Source of the DNA: JANWHV01 sp035534995
GTDB taxonomy: Bacteria; Chloroflexota; UBA5177; JANWHV01
NCBI GenBank assembly: GCA_035534995.1
Contig: DATLQX010000227.1
Coordinates: 1-44,812, forward strand
Direction of reading: 5' to 3'
DNA length: 44,812 nt
Shown: positions 1 through 7,312 of the stretch, piece by piece
Position numbering within the stretch: the first letter of the stretch is position 1
Layout: each line of letters opens with the position of its first letter
Notes under the pieces: model-generated
Databases searched by the model: none
What the model was told of the DNA's origin: nothing
The model's input: the letters and a program-made list of their open reading frames with translations, nothing else
Made by a program: the position numbers and the translations under genes

Positions 1-224
1 GAGGTTGATGCTCGCGGCACAGGGGCGCGTGATCGGGAGTCACTGCTGCCCTTCCGGCCTCCCGGCGCCAATCAGGACCACGCCGGCATTTCCCGCTGCT
101 CGGATCCAGGCGCATGATCCTCGAATGTCCGCCCAGTGGAGGCGCGAGGCTCCCCGCCACTTTCTACTGTGAGAGGGTCGTATAGCCAATGCTCCGATCC
201 AAGCTGGTTCGGGGCTCTTGAAGG

Positions 225-476
225 CTACGCACCTTTTCGCCGTGTCACCTGGTCGCTATCGTCCAGATGAAACGCGATGGCCTCGCGCATCGTTTGTTCT
301 GCCTCCTCGCGTGTTTTGCCGCCACCGAACACGCCATGAAGATCGATGGTATGTGCCTGCCACCTGCCGTTGTACTGTGAGTACGCGACACGATGGCCAT
401 CGACAACACCGACATCCATACCGGTGGTATCGCGTTCATCCGGCCAGGTCTCGCCGTCCGTCAGAAATTGTTCCAT
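225..476 (-). CDS. hicB: HicB-family antitoxin
   Basis: An 83-residue protein of the HicB/UPF0150 type, the antitoxin half of HicAB toxin-antitoxin modules, which neutralises the HicA mRNA interferase. Visible: residues 32-72 follow the HicB fold pattern, with an aromatic-rich strand (YSQYNGRWQAHTIDLHGVF) and then the typical helix KTREEAEQTMREAIAFHL. No C-terminal ribbon-helix-helix DNA-binding domain is present, so it is a short HicB. The ATG at 476 is preceded by GGGAG at a good distance. Upstream on the same strand lies only a fragment of hicA (461-607), whose reading frame runs 16 nt into hicB, so the antitoxin appears to be an orphan. Family call is good; function as an antitoxin is inferred. 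Confidence 0.7.
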   Translation of the reverse strand: MEQFLTDGETWPDERDTTGMDVGVVDGHRVAYSQYNGRWQAHTIDLHGVFGGGKTREEAEQTMREAIAFHLDDSDQVTRRKGA

Positions 477-607
477 GATATCTCCCTGTGGTAGGAGAGC
501 CGGGCGGCCTCACTACGGCCCCCAGCTTGTGGATTGTGGCTGCCTTTCTGGCGCTCCAGACACCAGCCGTCCCGTTTCATCACCCGAATGATTTCTCGTA
601 CCTTCAC
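461..607 (-). pseudogene. hicA: hicA toxin remnant (N-terminal part only)
   Basis: Starting from a GTG at 607, the minus strand encodes KVREIIRVMKRDGWCLERQ followed by KGSH, which matches the first 24 or so residues of HicA/YcfA toxins, including the glycine and the GSH motif carrying the catalytic histidine. A complete HicA then continues with a RxxxHPxKPGxVTVP strand and a C-terminal helix. Here the frame instead reads NPQAGGRSEAARL and stops at 461-463, inside hicB, after about 48 codons. The dsRBD-like fold cannot form, so this is read as a broken toxin, probably through an internal deletion. Position directly upstream of hicB fits the usual hicA-hicB order. A chance match is unlikely given gene order. 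Confidence 0.6.
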
Positions 608-732
608 CTCCGGGCCTCTCGCTGCCGGAGCATCCCATCCGCCCCATACATCTGCTTTAACCTGGTGAACCTTCGGCGTCCGTAGGTTCTAGGAAGAAGA
701 TCCGGCTCTAATTCTTGGCGTATGCGCGAAAG

Positions 733-805
733 TGGGGGCACTGGGACTCGAACCCAGGACACACTGATTAAAAGTCAGTTGCTCTGCCGACTGAGCTATA
801 CCCCC
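733..805 (-). tRNA. tRNA-Lys (anticodon TTT)
   Basis: Read on the minus strand this 73-nt segment folds as a complete tRNA: a 7-bp acceptor stem GGGGGTA/TGCCCCC, D-arm GCTC/GAGC, an anticodon stem ACTGA/TCAGT closing the loop CTTTTAA with anticodon TTT, and a T-arm CTGGG-TTCGAGT-CCCAG. The discriminator base is A, as in lysine tRNAs. The 3' CCA is not encoded, so a CCA-adding enzyme is needed. A second, incomplete copy of its anticodon arm lies just upstream (815-839). Confidence 0.97.
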
Positions 806-814
806 GTGGAGATC

Positions 815-839
815 CTGATCAAAAGTCAGTGGCTCCGAC
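815..839 (-). repeat. partial duplicate of the tRNA-Lys anticodon arm
   Basis: Bases 815-839 repeat bases 764-791, the anticodon arm and part of the D-arm of the adjacent tRNA-Lys, with two substitutions in the core and a 2-3 nt deletion. The anticodon loop with TTT is preserved, but no acceptor or T-arm is present around it, so it is not a second tRNA gene. The offset is about 51 nt. It could be a scar of recombination at the tRNA or a slipped duplication. Confidence 0.7.
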
Positions 840-915
840 GCCCTCCAGTATACCGTGTCCATCAATCTCACGGGGTTTTCTCCCTTGGTACAACTCTGAA
901 CCATGGTTCGCGCGG

Positions 916-945
916 TTGACACTCCCGGCGTCTCATCAGTACAAT
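916..945 (+). promoter_or_regulatory. sigma-70-like promoter of the aminotransferase gene
   Basis: TTGACA (916-921), an 18-nt spacer and TACAAT (940-945), about 50 nt upstream of the TTG start at 995. The -35 is a perfect consensus match and the -10 matches five of six. Confidence 0.7.
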
Positions 946-994
946 GGCCGGTGTTATGTCCGGTAGCTGGGGCTAGTCTGGAAGGGAGAGCCGG

Positions 995-2209
995 TTGATC
1001 GAGGAATCGGTACGTACTCCAACCGTGAGCCGCCGCGCGCTCTCCACCCCCGCGTCCCCCATTCGCAAACTCACCCCCTATGCCGACGCCGCCCGTGCCC
1101 GCGGGATCTCGGTGCTTCAGTTGAACATCGGGCAGCCGGATTTTCCTACCCCTTCCCCGATCCTTCAGGCCGTGCGAGCGTTCCCGCGCCCTGTCCTCGC
1201 CTACGCACCATCGCCCGGTCTCCCGGAAGCGCGAGCCGCCTGGTCCACCTATTATCAGGCCCAGGGGTTGCACGTACCGGAGGACGAGGTACTGGTCACG
1301 GTCGGCGGCAGCGAGGCGATCCAGTTCGCCATTGCCGCGGTTGCCGATCCTGGCGATAACATCCTGGTCTTCGAGCCCACCTATACGAACTACGTCGGTT
1401 TTGCCGCCGGAACCTCGGTCGAGCTGAAGCCGATCCCCCTCAATGTAGCCAATGGCTATGCCCTTCCTCCCATGGACGTGGTCGCGCGCGCCATTGACCC
1501 GCGAACCCGCGCACTTCTGCTGTGCAATCCCAATAACCCTACCGGCTCGCTCTACGACGCCTCGACCATGAGCGCCTTCGTGGCCCTGGCCGAGCGGCAC
1601 GGACTGTTCTTGATCGTGGATGAGGTCTACCGGGAATTCGTCTATGATGGCCGTGCCCGCGTTAGCGTCCTGGCCCTGGCCCCCCGATCACCCCATGTGA
1701 TTATGGTTGACAGCGTCTCCAAACGCTTCAATGCCTGCGGCGCCCGCGTGGGCTGCTTTACCACCGCCAATCACGACGTGTTTCAAGGCGCGATGCGTCT
1801 GGCTCAGGCCCGGCTTTCGGCCCCTACGGTCGAACAACTGGCAGTCATCCCGATGCTGCTTGATCCGCTCCCCTATACGATTCCCCTGGTGGCGGATTAT
1901 CAAGGGCGGCGCGACGCGGTCATGCGTCACCTGCGGGCCATCCCCGGAGCCCGCTACAGCGAACCGCAGGGCGCCTTCTATATGGTAGTGCGGCTCCCGA
2001 TCGACGATAGCGAGGTGTTCGCGCGCTGGCTCCTGGAGGCGTTTTCCGACCAGGAAGAAACCGTGTTCGTGGCCCCAATGCCCGGATTCTATGTCACGCC
2101 AGGGCAGGGCCGGAATGAGATCCGTCTGGCCTTCGTGCTCGAGGAAACGAAACTGGCGCGCGCGGCGGCATTGTTGCGGCTTGGGGTTGAGCAGTATGGC
2201 CAGCTCTAG
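995..2209 (+). CDS. PLP-dependent class I/II aminotransferase
   Basis: Fold-type I aminotransferase of the aspartate/alanine family, 404 residues, the usual length; it would move an amino group between an amino acid and a 2-oxo acid using pyridoxal phosphate. Visible motifs: LNIGQPDFPTP (substrate-binding glycine region), VTVGGSEAIQ at about 101-110 (PLP phosphate), NPNNPTGSLY at 179-187, DEVYREF at 209-215, the Schiff-base lysine in SVSKRF (Lys243) followed by the ACGARVG loop, and NEIRLAF near the C-terminus. Start: TTG at 995 follows GGGAGAG; a GTG ten codons in is the alternative. A strong promoter lies upstream and the recombinase gene follows after 19 nt. The exact substrate cannot be told from sequence. 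Confidence 0.93.
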   Translation: MIEESVRTPTVSRRALSTPASPIRKLTPYADAARARGISVLQLNIGQPDFPTPSPILQAVRAFPRPVLAYAPSPGLPEARAAWSTYYQAQGLHVPEDEVLVTVGGSEAIQFAIAAVADPGDNILVFEPTYTNYVGFAAGTSVELKPIPLNVANGYALPPMDVVARAIDPRTRALLLCNPNNPTGSLYDASTMSAFVALAERHGLFLIVDEVYREFVYDGRARVSVLALAPRSPHVIMVDSVSKRFNACGARVGCFTTANHDVFQGAMRLAQARLSAPTVEQLAVIPMLLDPLPYTIPLVADYQGRRDAVMRHLRAIPGARYSEPQGAFYMVVRLPIDDSEVFARWLLEAFSDQEETVFVAPMPGFYVTPGQGRNEIRLAFVLEETKLARAAALLRLGVEQYGQL

Positions 2210-2228
2210 TCCGGCGGGGGGTGCGGTG

Positions 2229-3206
2229 ATGCACGAGCAGGTGAAAACATTCATCCAATTCCTCCGGGCCGAGAAGGGTTTCTCGGTCAACACGATTAGC
2301 GCCTATCAGAATGATCTCTCGCAACTCCAGGCATTCCTCGGGACGCAGCCCAATCCGGAGGCAGCCGGCATGGCCCCCCTCACCCGCGAGATGGTGCTCA
2401 GCTTCGTACTCCATCTGCGTGAACGAGAGTATGCGGCCACCACGGTGGCCCGGAAAATCGCGGCGGTAAAGTCCTTCTGCCACTTCCTCGAACAAGAGGG
2501 CCATTTGCGCGAGGATCCCACGGCCCACATCGATTCGCCGCGGGTCACCAAGTATCTCCCGCGGGCCGCCAGCATCAGTGAAATCGAACGCCTGCTCGCC
2601 CAGTCAATCGGAGACGCGCCGCCAACCTTACGGGACCGCGCGATGCTGGAACTGCTCTATGCCACGGGCATGCGGGTGAGTGAGTTGGTCTCGCTCAATC
2701 GCACTGATCTGAATCTGGAGGACGATGTGGTGCAGTGCCGCGGCAAGGGCAATAAGCAGCGCCAGATTCCCTTTGGTCAGAAAGCGCGCGTCGCTGTCGG
2801 GGCATACATCGTCGACGGCAGGCCGCACCTGCTCGCTGGACGCCCAGGTGAGGCTTTGTTCCTCAACCATCATGGTGAACGCCTCACCCGCCAGGGGTTC
2901 TGGCTTATTATCAAGTCGTACGCGCGCCGGGCCGGGATTGAGAAAATTACTCCCCACACGCTGCGGCATAGCTTCGCCACGCACTTACTCAGTAACGGGG
3001 CCGACCTGCGAGCGGTGCAAGAGTTACTGGGCCATTCAAGTATCGCCACCACCCAGGTGTACACGCATGTAGTGGACCAGCGATTGCGTCAGGTTTATGA
3101 CGAGGCCCACCCGCGAGCCCATGATAACGGGCTGAAAGCGGAGGCGGTCGAGGTGGCGGAGGTGGTCGAGCCGCTGCCGCCCACCGCCGAGACCGTACGG
3201 AACTGA
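2229..3206 (+). CDS. XerC/XerD-family tyrosine recombinase
   Basis: Site-specific tyrosine recombinase, 325 residues, close to the usual 295-330 of XerC/XerD, which resolve chromosome dimers at dif. The N-terminal SAM-like core-binding domain spans about 1-105. The catalytic domain carries Arg149 (ATGMRVSEL), the beta-hairpin lysine in GKGNKQRQIP, His243-x-x-Arg246 (HTLRHSFATHLL), His269 (LLGHSSIATTQ) and the nucleophile Tyr278 (VYTHV). A 30-residue Glu/Val-rich tail is added at the end. The ATG at 2229 follows a G-rich Shine-Dalgarno; GTG at 2226 is an equally near alternative, and the open frame upstream is only overlap with the aminotransferase gene. It is tail to tail with mutS with no base between the stop codons. 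Housekeeping context and length favour Xer over a phage integrase. Confidence 0.92.
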   Translation: MHEQVKTFIQFLRAEKGFSVNTISAYQNDLSQLQAFLGTQPNPEAAGMAPLTREMVLSFVLHLREREYAATTVARKIAAVKSFCHFLEQEGHLREDPTAHIDSPRVTKYLPRAASISEIERLLAQSIGDAPPTLRDRAMLELLYATGMRVSELVSLNRTDLNLEDDVVQCRGKGNKQRQIPFGQKARVAVGAYIVDGRPHLLAGRPGEALFLNHHGERLTRQGFWLIIKSYARRAGIEKITPHTLRHSFATHLLSNGADLRAVQELLGHSSIATTQVYTHVVDQRLRQVYDEAHPRAHDNGLKAEAVEVAEVVEPLPPTAETVRN

Positions 3207-5825
3207 TTATCCGTCTCCATCCACGTCGCCTCGCCCGGCGGCCTCGAATAGGTTGAGTTGCATCTCGGTGGCCGACTCCTGAACTCGACGCCTGGTGACC
3301 CGTGTCCCAGCTGTGCCCGTTTCAAAGCCGCGCAGCAATTGGCGGGCCCGATGAACCACGCTCTTCGGGAGCCCGGCGAGCTCCGCCACATGTACGCCAT
3401 ACGAACGATCCGCGCCCCCCGGCGCCACTCGCCGGAGAAACACTACCTGATTCCCCTCCTCCACGACCTCCATCCTATAGTTACGCACATGCGGCCGTTG
3501 CCCCGCCAACGCGGTAAGCTCATGGTAGTGGGTGGCGAACACGGTCTTGGCTCGATGGCCCGGATCATCGTGCAAGTACTCGATCACCGCCTGGGCGATT
3601 GCCAGGCCATCATAGGTGCTGGTGCCGCGGCCTATTTCATCCAGAATCAACAGGGATCGCGGTGTACATTCGGCGAGAATGGCGCTGGTTTCGGCCATTT
3701 CCACCATGAAGGTGGATTGACCGGCCGCCAGGTCATCCTGCGCGCCGACGCGGGTAAAGATCCGGTCAACCAGGCCGATCCTGGCCGCCCGCGCCGGTAC
3801 ATAGCTCCCAACTTGAGCCAGTAGGACAATCAGCGCCACCTGCCGGAGGTAGGTGGACTTCCCGGCCATGTTTGGCCCCGTCAGGACGGCAACGCGGCCG
3901 TTGGCGTCGAGGGTTGTATCGTTCGGGACAAAGGCCACCTCGCGCTGGGTCACCTCCACCACCGGATGTCGTCCTTCCTGGATGATCAGTGCGTCTCCTT
4001 CATCCAGCTCCGGTTTGCAGTAACCGCGCTCCAATGCCACCACGGCCAACGCGCCATAGACATCAACCTGCCCCACGGCGTCCGCCGCGCGCAGGAGGTG
4101 CTCCGCCCGCGACGCCACCCGCGCGCGCAGATCCTCAAGCACCGCCAATTCCAGCCGGAGCCGCTGCTCGCGGGCCTGCAGCAATTGGCTCTCGCGTTGT
4201 TTCAGTTCCACGGTCACGTAGCGCTCGCCGCCGGCCACGGTCTGCTTCCGCACGTAGTCGTCCGGCACCTGAGCCAGATTGCTCTTACTCACCTCGATGG
4301 CGTAGCCAAAAACCCGGCTGTAGACGACCTTCAGCGATCGGATACCGGTGCGCGCCCGTTCGGCGGCTTCAAGACCAGTCATCCATTCCCGCGCCTCGCG
4401 GCTCCCCGCGTCCACCGCGTCGACATCCGCCAGATAGCCGGATCGGACGAAGCCGCCCTCACTGGTGGTCGCGGGCGGCTCGTCCACCAGAGCGGCGCGA
4501 ATCTGGGCAGCCAGCTGATCGCTGCTGTCAAGAGCATCGCGGCAGGCGTCCAGGGTCGCCCCGGTGGGATACAGGGTCTCCGCCTCCCCCGCCGACTCGA
4601 TTCGGGGCAGGCCCGCCAGCGCCGCTCGGAGCACCCGCGTCCGGTCGAGCGCCCTACATAGAGCCAGCAATTCGCGGGGAGTAGCCTGCCCCTGCTGCGC
4701 CCTGGATACCACCCGGTCAATGTCGCCGATCCCGGCCAGGGCATCCTGAATCCGCAGGCGAAGCGCGGTGCCTTCCACCAGGTGCGACACCGAGTCCTGG
4801 CGCCGCTTGAGCGGCACCGGCACCACCAGAGGCGCCGCGAGCCAGCGGCGCAGCAAGCGGCCGCCCATCGGGGTGCGGGTGCGATCCAGTACCGCGAGCA
4901 AGGAGCCGGTGGGCGCTCCGCCCCGCATGGTGTGCGTCAGCTCCAGGTTTCGCCGGGTAGCGGCATCCAGGGTCATGTGCTCGGATGCCCTAAAGAACAC
5001 CGGCGCCCGCAAGATGGGCAACGATCCCGGTTGGGTATGCTCCAGGTAGTCGAGAAGCGCGCCGGCCGCCCCGATCGCCAGCCCGTAGGGAGCCCAGGGC
5101 ACCTGGGACGGCTGCTCGCTTCCGGTCAGCGCCGACAGCCTGGCACGGCCGTGATCCTCGGCGAAGTGTGACTCGGCGAAGGGAGTCATTACGGCTCCCG
5201 GAAGCGCCACGGGAGGGGCCGCCGGCTCGGCAGGCGCGGGCGCCGCTGGATCGGACTCCGTCGCCCCTGGCTCCAGACTTCCCTGCAAGGCGGCCAGCGG
5301 CCACAGAATCTCGGCTGGTTCGATTCGCTGCAGTTCCCGTACGAGTAAGGGCTCCAACGGCTCACCCACCACTTGCTGGAGAGTGAACTCGCCGGTGGTA
5401 ATGTCCGCATAGGCGATCCCCGCGGCCTGGGAATGGGGTAGAATGGCCGCCAGAAAGTTGTTTCGTCCGGATTCAAGCATCCCAGGGTCGCGGATCGTAC
5501 CGGGCGTCACCAAGCGCGTGATCCGGCGCTCGACCAGTCCCTTGGCCAACCGAGGGTCGCCCACCTGCTCTGCTACCGCCACCAGGTGGCCGCGTTCCAC
5601 CAAGCGGCCGATATGAGTCTCGATAGAGGCGTGCGGGACGCCCGCCATGGACGAGCGTTCGCCTTTCCCGAACTCGCGCCCGGTCAGGGTCAGCTGGAGT
5701 TCGCGCGAGGCTATCTCGGCATCGTGATCGAACAATTCATAGAAATCGCCGAGCCGGAAGAACAGCAGCGCGTCAGGATGCACAGCCTTCAGGCGGAGGT
5801 ATTGTTGGCGAACCGCGCTGCTCAC
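3207..5825 (-). CDS. mutS: DNA mismatch repair protein MutS (copy A)
   Basis: Full-length MutS1, 872 residues, which recognises mismatches and small loops and recruits MutL. Visible: the mismatch-reading Phe-x-Glu motif in GDFYELF (Phe28, Glu30); connector, lever and clamp domains; Walker A GPNMAGKST at about 650-658; the LLILDEIGRGTSTYDG Walker B/signature segment at about 725; and the ATHYHEL switch. The C-terminus ends soon after QLNLF, which fits the beta-clamp-binding consensus, and lacks the LxxLTPxxAL tail module common in MutS. The GTG start at 5825 overlaps the FHA gene stop as GTGA, implying translational coupling; the frame is open further upstream but those residues have no family match. 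A second MutS lies at 31365-33959. Confidence 0.96.
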   Translation of the reverse strand: MSSAVRQQYLRLKAVHPDALLFFRLGDFYELFDHDAEIASRELQLTLTGREFGKGERSSMAGVPHASIETHIGRLVERGHLVAVAEQVGDPRLAKGLVERRITRLVTPGTIRDPGMLESGRNNFLAAILPHSQAAGIAYADITTGEFTLQQVVGEPLEPLLVRELQRIEPAEILWPLAALQGSLEPGATESDPAAPAPAEPAAPPVALPGAVMTPFAESHFAEDHGRARLSALTGSEQPSQVPWAPYGLAIGAAGALLDYLEHTQPGSLPILRAPVFFRASEHMTLDAATRRNLELTHTMRGGAPTGSLLAVLDRTRTPMGGRLLRRWLAAPLVVPVPLKRRQDSVSHLVEGTALRLRIQDALAGIGDIDRVVSRAQQGQATPRELLALCRALDRTRVLRAALAGLPRIESAGEAETLYPTGATLDACRDALDSSDQLAAQIRAALVDEPPATTSEGGFVRSGYLADVDAVDAGSREAREWMTGLEAAERARTGIRSLKVVYSRVFGYAIEVSKSNLAQVPDDYVRKQTVAGGERYVTVELKQRESQLLQAREQRLRLELAVLEDLRARVASRAEHLLRAADAVGQVDVYGALAVVALERGYCKPELDEGDALIIQEGRHPVVEVTQREVAFVPNDTTLDANGRVAVLTGPNMAGKSTYLRQVALIVLLAQVGSYVPARAARIGLVDRIFTRVGAQDDLAAGQSTFMVEMAETSAILAECTPRSLLILDEIGRGTSTYDGLAIAQAVIEYLHDDPGHRAKTVFATHYHELTALAGQRPHVRNYRMEVVEEGNQVVFLRRVAPGGADRSYGVHVAELAGLPKSVVHRARQLLRGFETGTAGTRVTRRRVQESATEMQLNLFEAAGRGDVDGDG

Positions 5826-6388
5826 TCCTGAGCGGTGCCCTGGCCAACAATCAAGGTGAGCTTGCCCAGACGAATCTCGTCTCCCTCCTCCACCTGAGTG
5901 GGAGTATGTGACGGAAGTCTGGTTCCATTGACCAAGGTGTAGTTGGTGCTCATCAGATCCTCGATCAGCCAATGGCCGGTCCGCCAGATCAGCCGGCAAT
6001 GGCGCCGGGAGACTCCTGCCTGCTGCGCTGCCTCAATGCTGAGATCAACGTCCGGACGTACCCCCGAGCGCGAATCGGCCCGGCCAAGAATCACCTGTTC
6101 CTGAGCGGGAACGGCAATCCGTCGCCCCGAGGTCGTCATCAGGTAAAAGGTAGTGGGAGGTAACTCGGTCTGCTCGGCGTCAGGCTCGGCCTCGCCCCGG
6201 TCGTCGAGAATGACCGTGTCGGGCCGGTCGTGATTTGGGCCGTTCAGGACTGAGGCGATGAGCGAGGCCGTTTGGTGCCGAGGACGAACGGCGGAAAGAG
6301 GCGCCGAATCATCAAGAGTGCTACCGCATTGGTCGCAAAACAGCGCCCCCTCGATGTTTTCATGCTGGCACTGCGCACATCGAGCCAT
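5822..6388 (-). CDS. Zinc-ribbon FHA-domain protein
   Basis: A 188-residue cytosolic protein. It starts with a zinc ribbon (CAQC at 4-7, CDQC at 18-21), then a linker of about 60 residues rich in acidic and Pro residues, then a forkhead-associated domain at about 95-185. The FHA core is seen in VILGRADS, the phosphothreonine-contacting GVSRRHC loop, and NGTRLPSH. FHA domains bind phosphothreonine peptides. It sits 2 nt after a PP2C phosphatase gene and overlaps mutS by 4 nt, so the three are probably one transcript. No Ser/Thr kinase gene is in the window. The FHA call is firm; the phospho-partner is unknown. Confidence 0.92.
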   Translation of the reverse strand: MARCAQCQHENIEGALFCDQCGSTLDDSAPLSAVRPRHQTASLIASVLNGPNHDRPDTVILDDRGEAEPDAEQTELPPTTFYLMTTSGRRIAVPAQEQVILGRADSRSGVRPDVDLSIEAAQQAGVSRRHCRLIWRTGHWLIEDLMSTNYTLVNGTRLPSHTPTQVEEGDEIRLGKLTLIVGQGTAQE

Positions 6389-6390
6389 GA

Positions 6391-7212
6391 CTACGACACA
6401 CGCACAATCACTACGCTGATATTATCCACGCCGCCGTTGGCATTCGCCTGTTCAACCAGGGCCCTGGCCGCGTCGTGGGGATCGTCCATCGATTCAGCCA
6501 TTCCGCGGATCTCCTCGTCGCGAACCATTTCCCACAGACCATCCGAGCACAGAACCAGAATATCACCCTCTTGCAAGCGCTGCATGGAAATGTCCGGGCT
6601 GGCGTCCGGGCGGGTTCCTAGGGCATTGTAAATCAAGTTTCGCTGTGGATGGGTGTATACATCGCTTTCGCTAATAATTCCCTGGCGAACCAGACTGCCG
6701 ACCAGGGAATGATCCTCGGTCAGGCTGCGTATGGTCCCATCACGAATCATATAGGTTCTGCTGTCGCCAATGTTCCCCACCAGGGCCAGCTTCCCCGCCA
6801 ACATGACCACGGTGAGCGTCGAGCCCAGGCCCGCTGCGTCCGCGTGCATTTGACCATACTCGCGGATTCGTTGATTGCACAGCTGCATGGTGCCGGCGAG
6901 CACGTCCACCATTGAGAGGTTTGGATTCTCCGCGTCGGCGGGTGGATCCTCCAGCCGCACCGTGGCCGCCTCCGAGGAATCTCCCTGAGTTGTCCCCATG
7001 GTTCGTTCCAGATATTGACCCAGTTCCCCCAACACGGTGTCGATGGCGATCTGGCTGGCAATCTCCCCGGCGCTCTGACCGCCCATGCCATCGGCCACGG
7101 CGTACAGCCCCACGGGCCGCTCGGTCGCCACCAGGGTTGAACAGAGAACACAATCCTCATTCCGCGGGCGCCGTGCGCCGTGATCGGTAAGGGCAAACGC
7201 CTGGACCCGCAT
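6391..7212 (-). CDS. PP2C-type serine/threonine phosphatase
   Basis: A 273-residue protein phosphatase of the PPM/PP2C (Stp1) family, which removes phosphate from Ser/Thr using two Mn/Mg ions. Metal-binding and catalytic motifs are all present: DHGARRPRNEDC near the N-terminus, VADGMGGQSAGE at about 39-50, GNIGDSRTY, LCSDGLWEMV and the final GGVDNISVVIV. There is no membrane segment. A perfect TATAAT -10 lies about 65 nt upstream. It is followed at 2 nt by the zinc-ribbon FHA protein and then mutS. PP2C-FHA pairs usually belong to Hanks-type kinase signalling; here the kinase would have to be encoded elsewhere. Confidence 0.95.
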   Translation of the reverse strand: MRVQAFALTDHGARRPRNEDCVLCSTLVATERPVGLYAVADGMGGQSAGEIASQIAIDTVLGELGQYLERTMGTTQGDSSEAATVRLEDPPADAENPNLSMVDVLAGTMQLCNQRIREYGQMHADAAGLGSTLTVVMLAGKLALVGNIGDSRTYMIRDGTIRSLTEDHSLVGSLVRQGIISESDVYTHPQRNLIYNALGTRPDASPDISMQRLQEGDILVLCSDGLWEMVRDEEIRGMAESMDDPHDAARALVEQANANGGVDNISVVIVRVS

Positions 7213-7276
7213 TATCCCCCGCCATTCCGTGGCTGGTCTTCACCCATCCCCGGGTGTCTCCATTGCATGTGGAGTC

Positions 7277-7282
7277 ATTATA
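7277..7282 (-). promoter_or_regulatory. candidate -10 element for the PP2C-FHA-mutS unit
   Basis: Minus-strand TATAAT, identical to the consensus -10, about 65 nt upstream of the phosphatase start in a 100-nt intergenic gap. No recognisable -35 lies at 16-18 nt (ACGGAC), so activity may depend on an activator or another sigma factor. Call rests on the -10 only. Confidence 0.4.
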
Positions 7283-7312
7283 CCGTACCCCACGCCTCCG
7301 TCCGTGCCCCGT

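Noticed and set aside
806..860. A second tRNA gene upstream of tRNA-Lys
   Set aside because: Only the anticodon arm is repeated; acceptor and T arms are missing.
689..1600. 303-codon minus-strand open frame spanning the tRNA-Lys and the aminotransferase gene
   Set aside because: It covers a tRNA and an antisense region of a good gene; not credible as a protein.
2229..3206. Recombinase as a phage or transposon integrase next to the tRNA
   Set aside because: Length and motifs fit XerC/XerD, it is co-directional with a metabolic gene, and no other mobile-element genes are present.
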